Notes under the pieces: model-generated
Databases searched by the model: none
Told to the model about the DNA's origin: nothing
Seen by the model: the letters and a program-made list of their open reading frames with translations, nothing else
Source: Dallia pectoralis
Taxonomy: Eukaryota > Chordata > Actinopteri > Esociformes > Umbridae
DNA length: 64,000 nucleotides
Assembly: GCA_029465975.1 (NCBI GenBank)
Contig: CM055755.1
Location: 8,372,427 to 8,436,426 of the forward strand
Direction: 5' to 3'
Shown here: positions 22,630-35,300 of the stretch, piece by piece
Position numbering within the stretch: position 1 is the first letter of the stretch
Layout: each line of letters begins with the position of its first letter
Program-made: the position numbers and the translations under genes

Positions 22630-22800
22630 TTAGGGCGGGCGGGCGAGCAAACAGAATTCAGAATGGCAACGTTACCGGCTGACGTAAGAGGTGGGTCCGG
22701 TTGTTATGGCGACGGATTGGCACTGAAGTGTAGAGCCCCGCCCCCTGTAAAAATACCCCCATGGCTCTGACGTCAATGTACGTCAAACGGAGAACATGAT
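22630..22800 (+). promoter_or_regulatory. sik2: sik2 proximal promoter with CRE sites
   Basis: A GC-box-like run (ggcgggcgggcg, ~22,634-22,645) is followed by TGACGTAA (22,680-22,687), a full palindromic CRE TGACGTCA (22,768-22,775) and a CGTCA half site (22,781-22,785), 400-500 bp upstream of the sik2 ATG. A GC-rich, TATA-poor start is typical of housekeeping kinases. CRE sites fit CREB control, which would make SIK2, a CRTC kinase, part of a feedback loop; that step is inference. Confidence 0.55.
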
Positions 22801-22819
22801 GCCTCCCGCGAGTCAACTC

Positions 22820-22866
22820 GTGTGTGTGTGTGTGTGTGTCGTGTCGTGTCGTGTCGTGTCGTGTTG
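22820..22866. repeat. (TG)n / (GTGTC)n simple repeat in sik2 5' region
   Basis: Seven or eight TG units run into five copies of cgtgt, between the CRE cluster and the sik2 start codon. Confidence 0.9.
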
Positions 22867-23178
22867 TACTCTAGCTAATAGAGGTAGCTAGCTAGCTAGC
22901 GGACACATTACCGCTCTATTGTATTGGAGAACGCGGTGTCTGTGTGTGTATATGTATATGTGTGTGACAGCCCGCGGCGCTCGCAAATGTCCTCTGTCGT
23001 GTCGTTGGCGTGAGGAGGGGGGGTCAGAGGGGTCGATATTAAACGGTTCAAACTGGCAGTTAAATAGACACAGTTTCATCGAGGCGGCGGGTTGTTTTGC
23101 CATCCTCTCGTTATCTCGGTGTACACGCGCGGGTTGCCCGCACCTCATCATCACCCCCTGAACCCCGTTTATTGCAGC

Positions 23179-23316
23179 ATGGTCATGGCTGACAACCACC
23201 AGAAACCGTTGGTTCGGGCTCCGGTCCGAGTGGGCTTCTACGACATCGAGCGCACTTTGGGAAAGGGCAACTTCGCCGTGGTGAAGCTGGCTAGACACCG
23301 CATTACCAAGACTGAG
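23179..23316 (+). CDS. sik2: sik2 exon 1 (residues 1-46)
   Basis: ATG GTC ATG GCT GAC opens the frame; VRVGFYDIERTLGKGN and FAVVKL give the first kinase strands and the glycine loop. Donor GAG|GTGAGT, phase 0. The 5' UTR is GC-rich. Confidence 0.97.
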
Positions 23317-26300
23317 GTGAGTCCTGAGTAAACTAACTAGCAAACTAGCTAGCTAGCTAACCAACCAGCAACAACAGTTAAGTAAAGCGTGCGTGGGGTT
23401 TTCTTCCACCACTAACCTCTACATTGCATCTAACAAACTGAAACTACATACGTGCCACATGCATTTAAGTTTTAAGTGCCTGAAACTCTCTACCTTGCGG
23501 GTTAAAGTTTAGACTTGCTAATCTACATGATACTCCAACTCAGAGCTTCCCAAACTCGGTCCCGGGGCCTCCCAGAGATACCCATTTCAGTTTTGCACTA
23601 CACCACAAAAACAGCTGGTTCAAATGATAATAACTTGTCATCTGCATTCTTTGAATCAGTTGTCTAGTATTTGTGCAAAACCCAGTACTGCATCCCTAGG
23701 AGCCTGAAGGCAGAGCTCAGGAAGACATATTCTAAGTCATGTATTTGAGGTTCTACATGAATTGGCCTGTATTTAAAGGAATTTTGCAACGCTTTTAATT
23801 TGTATAAAGAAGTCAACATATCTGTACAAACCTATTGTGTAAGCAAATTGTAAAACCCTGCTCTTATATTGTTTTATTTATGTCTAACAGTGTTCATTTT
23901 TATATTTAAAATATTTCAGAGTTATGTGTGTTTTAGGTCAGAGGTGAAAGTACATGAAAAGGACAAGGACAATTTCACAACAATACTTATAACTTCTGGT
24001 CTCGGGGGCCCCAAGGACTGCACATTTTTTTTCTGAAACTCCCTACACTTTGTGAGATTGTCACTCTCGTTTACAGCTAACTATGAATGTGATTCATGCA
24101 TCTGTGTTTATATCATGACAGCCACATAATTATCCAATCACTGTAGTCTGTTGTGCAACATGCTGCTTTCCTCGGACCGTGGATCAATATATTTTGTCAT
24201 TACTCTTCCCAACAGCAGTTTGTATAATGTAATGTATAATACGCTCATCAAACCTTGCTGTGACTGGTGTAAACAACAAACAAGTAAATATCTGGGGCAT
24301 GTTGGTTACATAACCCAAATATAAATGGGTGATTCTCGAAATTAGACTTATGAGGTGTCATCAAACATTTTGATGATAAAAGTAAATGCTATCAAAATAA
24401 GAAGGATACCGTTATAAACATCTCTTCATGTACGATTTTGCACATGATTTCAAATGAAATCATGAATATGAATTTTGTTGTTTTTTCCACATTTAATGGG
24501 AAATTTCTCATTACCGCAATGTGTCCATGGCTGGATTTGGGTTCTTTTAGATGAAATTATTCATAATTAAAAAATATAAAAAATAAAAAGCTTCAGTGCA
24601 TGTTATACTATAAACATTTACAGTAAAGAAACATGTGGTATTTGGTGATCATTGGTAAATGTAGTGACAATAATAAGGAATTAAAATGTGTCGAAGACCA
24701 ATTTTCTCATCCTCCGCAACAATTTTCAATCATTATTTAAGTGCTCAAGGAACTATCATTTTTTAAGGAATTTGTTGTAAGGGCCAAAAATGACTGCGAC
24801 ACTCAAGATGGCTATCAGGTAATCAGTTATTATTTTTTCTCTCCAGATAAAAGTAAAAATTTGGCGTGTCATAGTACCTACACGACTTTTTAGTTCTCAT
24901 TACTGAAACATGAGTTTGTGAAGTTGTAAAAAATGTTGCAGTTAAATTTTTTTATTACTATATACCCCATTATGGTCTAAATATAAAAAGAGGGAAAGTT
25001 TAGCTAACTCTCTCATTTAGCTTCCACAGTTAGCAAGAATGTTTAAGGTCGCTCATCCTCCGCAACACCCCTATCATTCACCGCAACAATTGAAGGCCTG
25101 TTGCGGTGGAGATACTCAATGTTTCGGTAGTGAGAAACAGACTTATGAAGGAGGCACGTGCACTATAACTGTTGCTCATTTCAATAAAACTTGATTTGCC
25201 TTAAACGGTTCTTTAACAGATTGTGTAAACAAAATAGCTATTACAACCCCCCAGCAGGGGTCACTAATTATTTTCATAGTTTTACTGTGAAACAATGTTT
25301 TTATTTTTTACAAAATGTTACATTCAAGATGGCAATTGTGTATTTTGTTACAGACAGTTGACAAGAAAATGGCATCAGCGAAAAACAGGCTGGCAAAGCA
25401 TAGGGAGAAAATACACAGTAATCCAGTGTTACTTGAGGATTACAGAAGAAATGAGAGAGAGAGAGAGGTCAGGGGACAGGGTGATAATAGGGAAAGGAGA
25501 GAGAGGTCAGGGGTCAGGGTGATAATAGGGAAAGGAGAGAGAGAGGTCAGGGTGATAATAGGGAAAGGAGAGAGAGGTCAGGGGACAGGGTGATAAGAGG
25601 GAGAGAGAGGTCAGGGGACAGGGTGATAATAGGAAAAGGAGAGAGAGAGAGGTCAGGGGACAGGGTGATAATAGGGAAAGGAGAGAAAGGTCAGGGGTCA
25701 GGGTGATAATAGGGAAAGGAGAGAGAGGTCAGGGGACAGGGTGATAATAGGGAGAGAGAGAGGTCAGGGGACAGGGTGATAATAGGAAAAGGAGAGAGAG
25801 GTCAGGGGTCAAGGTGATAATAGGGAAAGGAAAGGTCAGGGGTCAGGGTGATAATAGGGAAAGGAAAGGTCAGGGGTCAGGGTGATAATAGGGAGAGAGA
25901 GAGAGAGTCAGGGGACAGGGTGATAATTGGGAAAGGAGAGAGAGGTCAGGGGACAGGGTGATAATGGGGAGAGAGAGGTCAGGGGACAGGGTGATAATAG
26001 GAAAAGAGAGAGGTCAGGGGACAGGGTGATAATAGGGAGAGAGAGAGAGGTCAGGGGGCAGGGTGATAATAGGAAAAGAGAGAGAGGTCAGGGGACAGGG
26101 TGATAATAGGGAGAGAGAGAGAGGGCAGGGGGCAGGGTGATAATAGGAAAAGAGAGAGAGGACAGGGGACAGGGTGAGAATAGGGAGAGAGGGCAGGGGA
26201 CAGGGTGATAATAGGGAGAGAGGTCAGGGGACAGGGTGATAATAGGGAGAGAGGTCAGGGGACAGGGTGATAATAGGGAAAGAGAGAGGTCAGGGGACAG

Positions 26301-29300
26301 GGTGATAATAGGGAGAGAGAGAGGTCAGGGGACAGGGTGATAATAGGGAAAGGAGAGAGAGGTCAGGGGACAGGGTGATAATAGGGAAAGGAGAGAGAGG
26401 TCAGGGGACAGGGTGATAATAGGAAAAGGAGAGAGAGGTCAGGGGACAGGGTGATAATAGGGAAAAATATAATGTGAATAATGACGAGGGAAATAAATGT
26501 TCTTTAAAAAATTGTATGTGTTTTAAATATGTAGGCATCAAACCCCTTTGTCAACAGTGAATGTGTGAGCTAAATCTCATTTCCGAAACAATGATCCTCA
26601 TTACCGAAATGGCATTTTCATTACCGCAACATGTATCTTTTTTACCAATTAAGTGATAATAAGATAATCATATTTTGTTTTAAAATGTATATACGTTTTA
26701 TACAACACTACTTATTTAAGGTCTGCTACATAACAAACGTGTATGTTATCTATTAGTAAAGCAATTAAATAAAAGAAATTGTAAATCATCACGTATGTTT
26801 CGGTAATGAGAGAAAATAAGGAAATTACTAAAAATAATAAATACGAAAAAGTAATCTCTCAAGAGTTTTACATAGCTTTGAGCATGAGAAATAAAAGTCT
26901 ACTTTAACATTAGCCAAAAATACAATTTTCTAACCATATATTTAATGTAATGTCATGTTGCGGTAATGATAATTTTTTATGGACTTCATCTAAAAATGTA
27001 AATAATTATACAGGAAATATTTTTTTAATCTTCTAAAAATAATGGTTAAAGTAAGTTCCGACCTTAATCTTATATGTGCAAAAAGAAAATTGGCTTCAAG
27101 GGCATTTTAAAAATTCTGATGCTGGACACCTTCTAAATCTGGATTTCGTGAGAATCACCCAAATGTGATATTGTTGTCTCTTGTTAGAACCATTACTGTT
27201 TGTGGCTGTGTGCATGGCTTTTAATTGCAAAGCAAGTCTGTGAGATTTTGTTCATATCAACTATTTATTGCATGCAACACCTTCACCATCTGAAAGATTT
27301 TATGTTATTTCATATGTGATACTTCCATTAATTGATTCTTGTGTATGTGGCCAAGTAAAGCTCCGTAAACAAAGTGCATCATCAAAGCCTCTGTAACATG
27401 CGTCAATAGAACATGGATTGAAGTGAAGCGCGTCATTATTCATTTTTGCATGGCCTTTCTATTCAACAGTGATTTGCATTTAGGTGACTAGGAAGTGTAA
27501 CCATTTGACTGTTGCCTGTTTTTGACCGACCTCCAGGTCATCTTCATTTGCTTTGAGCTCGCTGAGGCTCGGAATAACCAGACTTATTTTGTTGAAATGT
27601 TGCCTGCCTATCTACATGAGCCAGATAATCAGGGTCACCATTTCTGTCCGTTGAGCGAGCTGATCACACAGGGGTCAGCTCAAAGACCAACATAAACCTT
27701 GGTACATGGCTGTGCAGTAACTTGTGACAATTTGCCTCGGATGAACACAAATGACCCACCATGAATACATTAAGGCTGTGAATCATTAGACCGCAAGTTG
27801 CTGCTCTGACTGTATTACAACTGACTCTCCCTCTGACTGTCCTGTTGTTCAGACCATTCAATTCGGCATCCCAAATTGTCCCATTTTAATTCCATTCGGC
27901 ATAGACCCTAGCACAGGAAGTCATCCCTTTTAATTCATTAATGGAATGGCGGCCTAATCGAATTGGCTAGAGACAGATCTGTAGCAAGCGTTGCCATTCC
28001 ATTTTTACCTGTCCGGTCTCCGGACTATAATTATTGAGGATTCTTGTTTTAAATTGACATATTTAATTGTTCACCTAAATTTCTTTGAAAGCATAAAAAA
28101 ACGTGACTTGGTTGTTGAAAGTGTCAACGTCGCGTCAACAAAATGCCATCTCCTTTAATGTGTACAGTCATTCCCAGAGTACACTTTTCATATCTGAAAA
28201 AAATGACAGTCTAAAATGTAAGTAGCTGTATTAAGTTACATACGTGTGAGAATGCTTTGTAATGCTATACGAACCCCTACTCTTCAGGTTACTTTGAGGT
28301 CATTATAACCTATTATCTGGTTTAATGTTACCTGGGCATTTCCATATGTTTGATGGTATCTTTACTCCCACAAAACTTTTTCCAGGCTATGAAATAGTGT
28401 TAGGCATTATATTAGGCAATGCGTTTGCCGCCATTCAGGATTTAAGCAGTTTTTCAGTTTTCATTGCCTCACGCTTGTTCTGTGGCGCTGGTTCTGTGGT
28501 GCTGGTTCTGTAGCACTGGTTCTGTACACTCCTGTTGTCTTTAAGATCTTATGACCAGTTGTGCTTGAGTTCACAAATGCCACGACCTTACTTGACCTCT
28601 TTGTCCGTGCTGGCAGTTGGTACAAATAGAGAGCAGAATTAGTCTAGGTCTATGGGTCTAATCAAGCAGAACTAGTCTAGGTCTATGGTTCTAATCAAGC
28701 AGAACTAGTCTAGTGCTATGGGTCTAATCAAGCAGAACTAGTCTAGAGCTATGGGTCTAATCAAGCAGAACTAGTCTAGTGCTATGGGTCTAATCAAGCA
28801 GAACTAGTCTAGTGCTATGGGTCTGATCAAGCAGAACTAGTCTAGGTCTATGGGTCTAATCAAGCAGAACTAGTCTAGTGCTATGGGTCTAATCAAGCAG
28901 AACTAGTCTAGAGCTATGGGTCTAATCAAGCAGAACTAGTCTAGTGCTATGGGTCTAATCAAGCAGAACTAGTCTAGTGCTATGGGTCTGATCAAGCAGA
29001 ACTAGTCTAGGTCTATGGGTCTAATCAAGCAGAACTAGTCTAGTGCTATGGGTCTAATCAAGCAGAACTAGTCTAGTGTTATGGGTCTAATCAAGCAGAA
29101 CTAGTCTAGAGCTATGGGTCTAATCAAGCAGAACTAGTCTAGTGCTATGGGTCTAATCAAGCAGAACTAGTCTAGTGCTATGGGTCTAATCAAGCATTAC
29201 GTTTGTGAGATAAGAGTGGAATGATTAAAGATGAGCTGTGAGCACAGTCGACAGACACACTTAAGCATCCTACCCGTTCCGTTGTTTACTCCCAAAGCTT

Positions 29301-32300
29301 GGCTCGCGGACATTTGGATCTCTTCAAGTCCTGGTGATGAAATGCTGTTTATGAAGGAGAGAGACACTTGGCATATCGCAAGTTGTCACGAACACTGTTA
29401 ATCAACTCCTGCAACAATGAAGAAATTGCCATTTGCTTGTAGCTTCTGCTTGTTTGCCCTTAACTATCAGCCAATGTGGACGGCTGATCGTACAATCTGT
29501 TTATATTTTTTACCTTTTTCACAATATTGTCCGCATAGGAGAGCATCAGATTTTCTTATTGTTTTTTTACTTTGCTTGTAAGAACGTGGAGCTCTGTGTA
29601 ATTCTGTATTGTAGAGATGGGATAATTGCCTACTGTTTTTGCCCTTGGACTTTTTTCTCTGATTAGTCTTAACAACGCTTGATAATGTAGGCCCACAAAA
29701 ATTATATATATATATATCAGTTATATGTTTCAAGATTAATTTCATGATGAATTCTCACCCATCATGCACTTGAGCAGAGTTGGCGCAAACATTAGTGGTC
29801 CGTATACTTTCAACATGATTTCTTAAACACAAAATATTTTGAGTAATAATTTTTTTTCCCTGGAACCCATAAAGAATATTAGCAAAAAATCAAACACAGA
29901 GCCTGTGTCTGTTATGAAATTCTTTGCTTTTTAGTTGTTTTCAGTCTCTAGGAACTATTTCAATGCTTTCATCTGTTCTTGTTTCCTCGGGTTATAAATA
30001 TGAGCTTGCACACATGTTAAATACCTTTCTCATCGATCACCGTAGTTAAAACTGAAGAGATTTCAGTTGAAAGCACACATTGTTGTTTACTTGCACAGCT
30101 CTGGCAAATGATATATAAAATATTACAAACCACCCAATGCAATGATCAGAAAGTTTCAGAAAATGTCTGGAACTAGATGCAAAGAAGATTCTAAGGATGG
30201 GTTTCAGGACTGCACTGACTATCTTGGGGCGATCGTGTCTGAAAATCAACTGTTAGACAACACCTACATGTTAACAGGCGTTTGGAAGGGTTGCACGAAC
30301 GGACACCGCACTGAGCCTAACCAACCCAGATATTGCAGTGCCTGAACTTTGTCAAGCATTATTGGAAATATATAATTCCATATTGTGTTGTGTTCAGAAT
30401 GAGGAAGAGGAAGATGTCCAAAACTTGGTTGCCTCTGCCCGGAGATCATAGTTCTTGGACATGAGTCTAATTGAAACCCTTTGGTCTCTATTGAAGAGGG
30501 CAGTCCATATGTGCAAACTACTATCAAGGAGCATGATAGCTTGAGGAGTTGTCCAAGATCCCGTCAAAAATGTGTGCCAGCCTTTTAAGACTTCACTTGA
30601 GGAAGCTTGGGGAAGTTTTCCACTTACACAGAGGCTTCATGATATATTTACTGCGGGTTGCCAGTCTTTTCAAGGTTTATGTTGTGCTGAAAAAAATCCT
30701 ACATCATACAATGTTTTGAGTTTAAGAAAGTATGTTAAAATGAATTGTTACAACCTTTTGTTTGAGCTAAAAATATGAATGATTGTTTGTTAATTTTTTG
30801 TGTTTACTTTTGCTGTATGTCATAAAGGGTGTCCATACTGCTCGAGTTCACTATATACTCACAACTAAATGGCTAAATGTTGATTGTCGCTGTAGATGCT
30901 TTTGTAGTTGTGATTTAGTTTTTTCGGTGTCCTTTTCCATGTGGTGTGTCTGTTATTTTGTCCACACTGCACTGTATGTATACACTACCGTTCCAAATGT
31001 TGGGTTCACTCAAACATTTCCTTTAATTAGAAAGAAACGCAAGTATTGTGTTAATTAAGATAACGTCAGATTTATTACAAATACAGTCTAGACATTGTTA
31101 ATGATGTAAATGACAATTTTAGCTGAAAACGGCAGATTTTAAATGGAATTTCTACACAGGTGCCCAAAGACCCATTATCAGCCACCATCACTCCTGTGTT
31201 CCAATGGCGCATTGTGTTTACAGATTTTTTGATCATTGTTGTTTGTTGATCAAGTTGATTTTTTTCAATGCTAATTGAAGACCCTTTTGCAATGGTGTTA
31301 TCAAGGCTTAACAATGTTGTGCTGCTTTGAAGAAGCAAGTAAACTGCCATTCTTTAGACTATTTGAGTATGTGGAGCATCAGCAGTTACAAAATGTCACG
31401 GAAGAGCACAAATTGGATAAAACGAGAATAGAATAAGGTGTGAGAGGCCCTGCTGCACAACTGAGCAAGAAGACCAATGCATTAGTGTCTAGTTTGTGGA
31501 ACGGACGCCTTCCAGGTCGCAGTAGTTGACGCCATCTCTCAAGCATGATGGCAATCTAATGGTCTTGGGGTTCCTCGGTGGCGGTAAAGTAGGCAGGCCA
31601 TTACTCCATTTTGCAACGTCCCCTACCATATGTGCTTGTTTGGAGCCAATTTGTTTTTACAATAGGACAATGACCCGAAGCGCGCACCTCCAAAATAAGC
31701 AATACATATTTAGGGAAGAAGCATTCAGCTGGTATTCTGTTTATAAGTGAGTGGCCAGTACAGTCATCGGCCCGCAACCCAGTTGAACTGTTGTGTGAGC
31801 TGCTTGACCGTATGGTAGGTCAGAAGTGCCCCTCGAGCCAATCCAAATTGTGGGAGGGGCGTCATGAAGCTTGGGGTGACATTTCTTCACATTACCAAAC
31901 TAGAATTCCAAATATAAGGCAATAAATGGAGGATTCTTTGACGAAAGCGAAATTTGACGGGCATACCTGTTAATACAATCATTCCTTCTAACCTCGTCAA
32001 TGACTGATTTCTGATTCTATTATGCAACTCATTTCATGTATGTTTTCATAAAAAAACAAGGATGACTTCTAACTTTTGAATGGTAGTGTATTTTTTCTAC
32101 ACTCAGAATATGTATATGGTTTTTTTCTCTGCTATTGAGGCTTCTCACTGTCTTCTGTCTTTTACAGGTTGCCATTAAAATTATAGACAAGAGCCAACTA
32201 GATGCTGTAAACCTTGAGAAGATCTACCGGGAGGTACAGATCATGAAGATGTTGGACCATCCGCACATCATCAAACTATACCAGGTAAACTTCTCTTCCT

Positions 32301-35300
32301 TACAGATTGGAAGAACAAGGCAAGTGCTCACCCTCTGGGTGTGTACATTTGCAAAAAATTTAGCATTTATTTAGAAAATATCCTAATAGGCGAGCAAAGA
32401 TTTGCTATCTACCTGGCCTTCACAGTCCTAGACCTTTATGCATATCAAAACTGACGAAGTTAATGACTAACCAACCGACCTCTATGCCTTTCCAAGCATC
32501 GTGTCAAGGTGCTTGACAATATTTTACCCAAAATGCACCATAGGTGGTTTCGGCTGTGTTTTTTGTTTTTGCAGCGTAGGAATCTATGTTCAGCAGCCAG
32601 TCTTTACCAGTTCAGAGGAGATTCTATTTGTCGACCATGAAAAGCACACCGAGATAAAGCCTTTTTCGGGGGGGTAACTTCACTTTATCACGTAAGACTT
32701 CAGGCCACTTGTGTCTGGGGGAATGTGAAAATGAATAGCGGTTGGTTATTATTACACCACCAGACGGCCCGGGTCCAGTAGTGGCTGTAATCACGCTGTA
32801 TCATGATTTCCAACTGCTCTTCCATTCAAACGGCATGGGTCAAACGCATTTCCTTTTAGAAACAGAGGGGAAGCGATGTCAGCGTGAGTTCCCTTGACCA
32901 GCCCCCCCCCCCTCACCCCTGTTCAGTTGTTTTTTGGGGTTTGCTTCACAGGATGACGCCCCTCAGCAGACATCTTTCCCAGCGTCTGTCTCACCCTTTC
33001 ACTGTCATCGGTCACTTGAACTTTCCGGTCATTCATTCATAACAACATTGTATTCCAGTGGGCTGCAGTATCCATCATTTGCATGATGAGACACAGTCCT
33101 AGTCATTTCTTCATCTGCACCGTTGACAGAGTGCTCTAGAGAATCTGGATGACGAGTGTCATGTGGTTGGCGTTGTGCTAATGATTATCATGACGGTTTG
33201 TTTTTTGGAGAAGAAGAAGTTGTGGAGACTGCCATATTTTGACGCAAACGGTGCAGGGCGTTGTTTCTGTAGCGTGGATGAGAAGTTACATTAAACACCC
33301 TGTATGTGAGTGTCTGAATGCATTTTCCTTTCCTATTTCCTTTGTCCATTCAGCTTGAATTATTAGTTCTTTTTTTGTTGTTCTTGTTTGCTAATTTGTG
33401 TACTCCCACACTTACCGCAGGCATCAGTACCGCCTCATTGCCGGGAATACGGGAACCGCTTCTAACCGTGGAACGGTGAATTGCTCCCGTTCGTGTAGTT
33501 AACCTATTGGAAGTTATTTTGTTGTTGTCGTGGGCTGCCAATCAGGCCATGTGTCGAAAAGAACAGGTCAGATGCACTCTTCTGATCATTTACAAGTTCG
33601 CAATCATCCGTTCGTTCTTCGTGACTCGTTAATTTAAGACTGTTCCGGTGTTCTCGGCATGTATTATTGTTCCAGGTGTTGTGAGGATTTTCAGATGAAT
33701 TTCCATTTTAACAGCCCCGCCCCTAGGGTCAATGCAGATTGGCCTTAATCTGTTTTGCCGTGTGCTTATTGCTTACTCATTGTATCCTTTCTGCCTCCCC
33801 AGGTCATGGAGACAAAGAACATGCTCTACTTGGTGACGGAGTATGCCAAAAATGGGGAGATTTTCGGTAAGTAAATTACCAATGGAACTGGCATCTGATT
33901 GGGTAAAATCAATGGCGATGTTGTATATCTAAAGCACCTTTGAGTCACTTTGTTTCTCTTACCTGAATCATCAAAGATGCATTGCATTTTTCAGTGTTTC
34001 ATTGTATCCGAAATAGGCTTTGGTGTTGTGATTTTGACACCAAATTCACGATTGCGCAGCTCTCAATCACACGTATGTTGGCCCTAGTCCTTTTTGCAAG
34101 TAGATGCCCTTTAATTCAAGTGTCCACTAGAAAAAAACACTAAATGGGTTAGTAGTGTTTTTGTAGCGCACATGTGATTGTAGAGTTGGCCAAATCAATT
34201 CCCCTTGTATTTATGAAAATGATATCATTCTTTCTAGTTAACATTTTTGGCGAGCCTTTTGATAAGATTAAACTAATTGCTAAAAATGACACAATGTTTT
34301 TCAATTGCTTTTCATGATGTTGAAAAAAAATATGAATCACTAATTTGTTGTAACGAATAATACATCTAATACATTTACCTGAATTTCTATAAGGTTCAGC
34401 CCTTTTTTAATATAGGTTAACGTTCGTCCGGATTTAGTGATGGTTCGCAGTCAGCTAAGATCAAACCCCTGCTTTATGTATATGGATTTTAGTGTCTCAA
34501 TATCTACTCTCAGTATTGTTTTATTGTCATAAATGGAATCCATTTAACTAAACTTGTAGTTACACCTCTTTGACACAACCTTTTATATCTGTGAAACGTG
34601 TTCAATTTCAAGACTAGATCTTTCTGATATGTCCTCATGCCCTTGTTCCGGTGTCCACACACCAGGGCATGAGATGGCACGAAGGAAAGACCGGTAACCT
34701 CAGTAACTGTCTGATGTCAGCACAGATTCTGAAGGCTTATCGGTCACCTGCATGCCTACCGAAAAACACCTGAGCAGGTTAAGTCTAGATGTGAAATTTG
34801 AATGCTGTCTAAGCCCCAAACCTACATTAGCCAAGTGCTTCTTTTGTACATTGTGTCTCACACCTTAGTATCTATAGTGGTTTCGTATTTACCCGTTGTT
34901 TTTTCTAGAACGTTTGACACGTTTTACAGTAGGCAGTGCAGAGCTGTGGACAGTACAGTTTTCTCCTTTGTTCTCCGTTGTACACAATCGAGAGTGTTGC
35001 ACAAGGTGAGAGTTTGGATGCTGATGTCAACACTTTAAACAAACGTTACCATGCCATTGAAAACCTAATCTGTTTGAGCTAATGACAGACAACACCTGTG
35101 GGGGGGCGATTTGTTTTAACAGTGGACGATACACTGATGGGCCAAAACATTATGTCACTGGTGAGGCAAATAAAATTGTTCCTGTCTTAACAAGGGCGCA
35201 TGCCAAGGTCTGGGTAGATTAGATGGGCAATCCGTTCTCGTAGTCAATGTGTTGGGTTCTTGATAAACGGGCAGGAGAAACGACCTGAGCGAATTTGGCA

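Larger units (their letters stand above)
24327..27160. mobile_element. TIR DNA transposon relic with subterminal repeats
   Basis: The left end GGGTGATTCTCGAAAT and the inverted right end GGGTGATTCTCACGAAAT differ by a 2-bp gap; both are flanked by AAAT, a possible 4-bp target duplication. A motif near CTCATTACCGCAACA, in both orientations and with variants, recurs toward both ends (about 24,509; 24,708; 25,052; 25,076; 25,099; 25,120; 26,598; 26,618; 26,796; 26,956). Such arrays are typical of transposase-binding subterminal repeats. No DDE transposase is visible; the centre is a GA-rich minisatellite and a short basic reading frame. Superfamily not identified. It lies in sik2 intron 1. Confidence 0.65.

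Noticed and set aside
28630..29195. CRISPR-like direct repeats
   Set aside because: Repeats are head-to-tail with no unique spacers, and the surroundings are a vertebrate intron.
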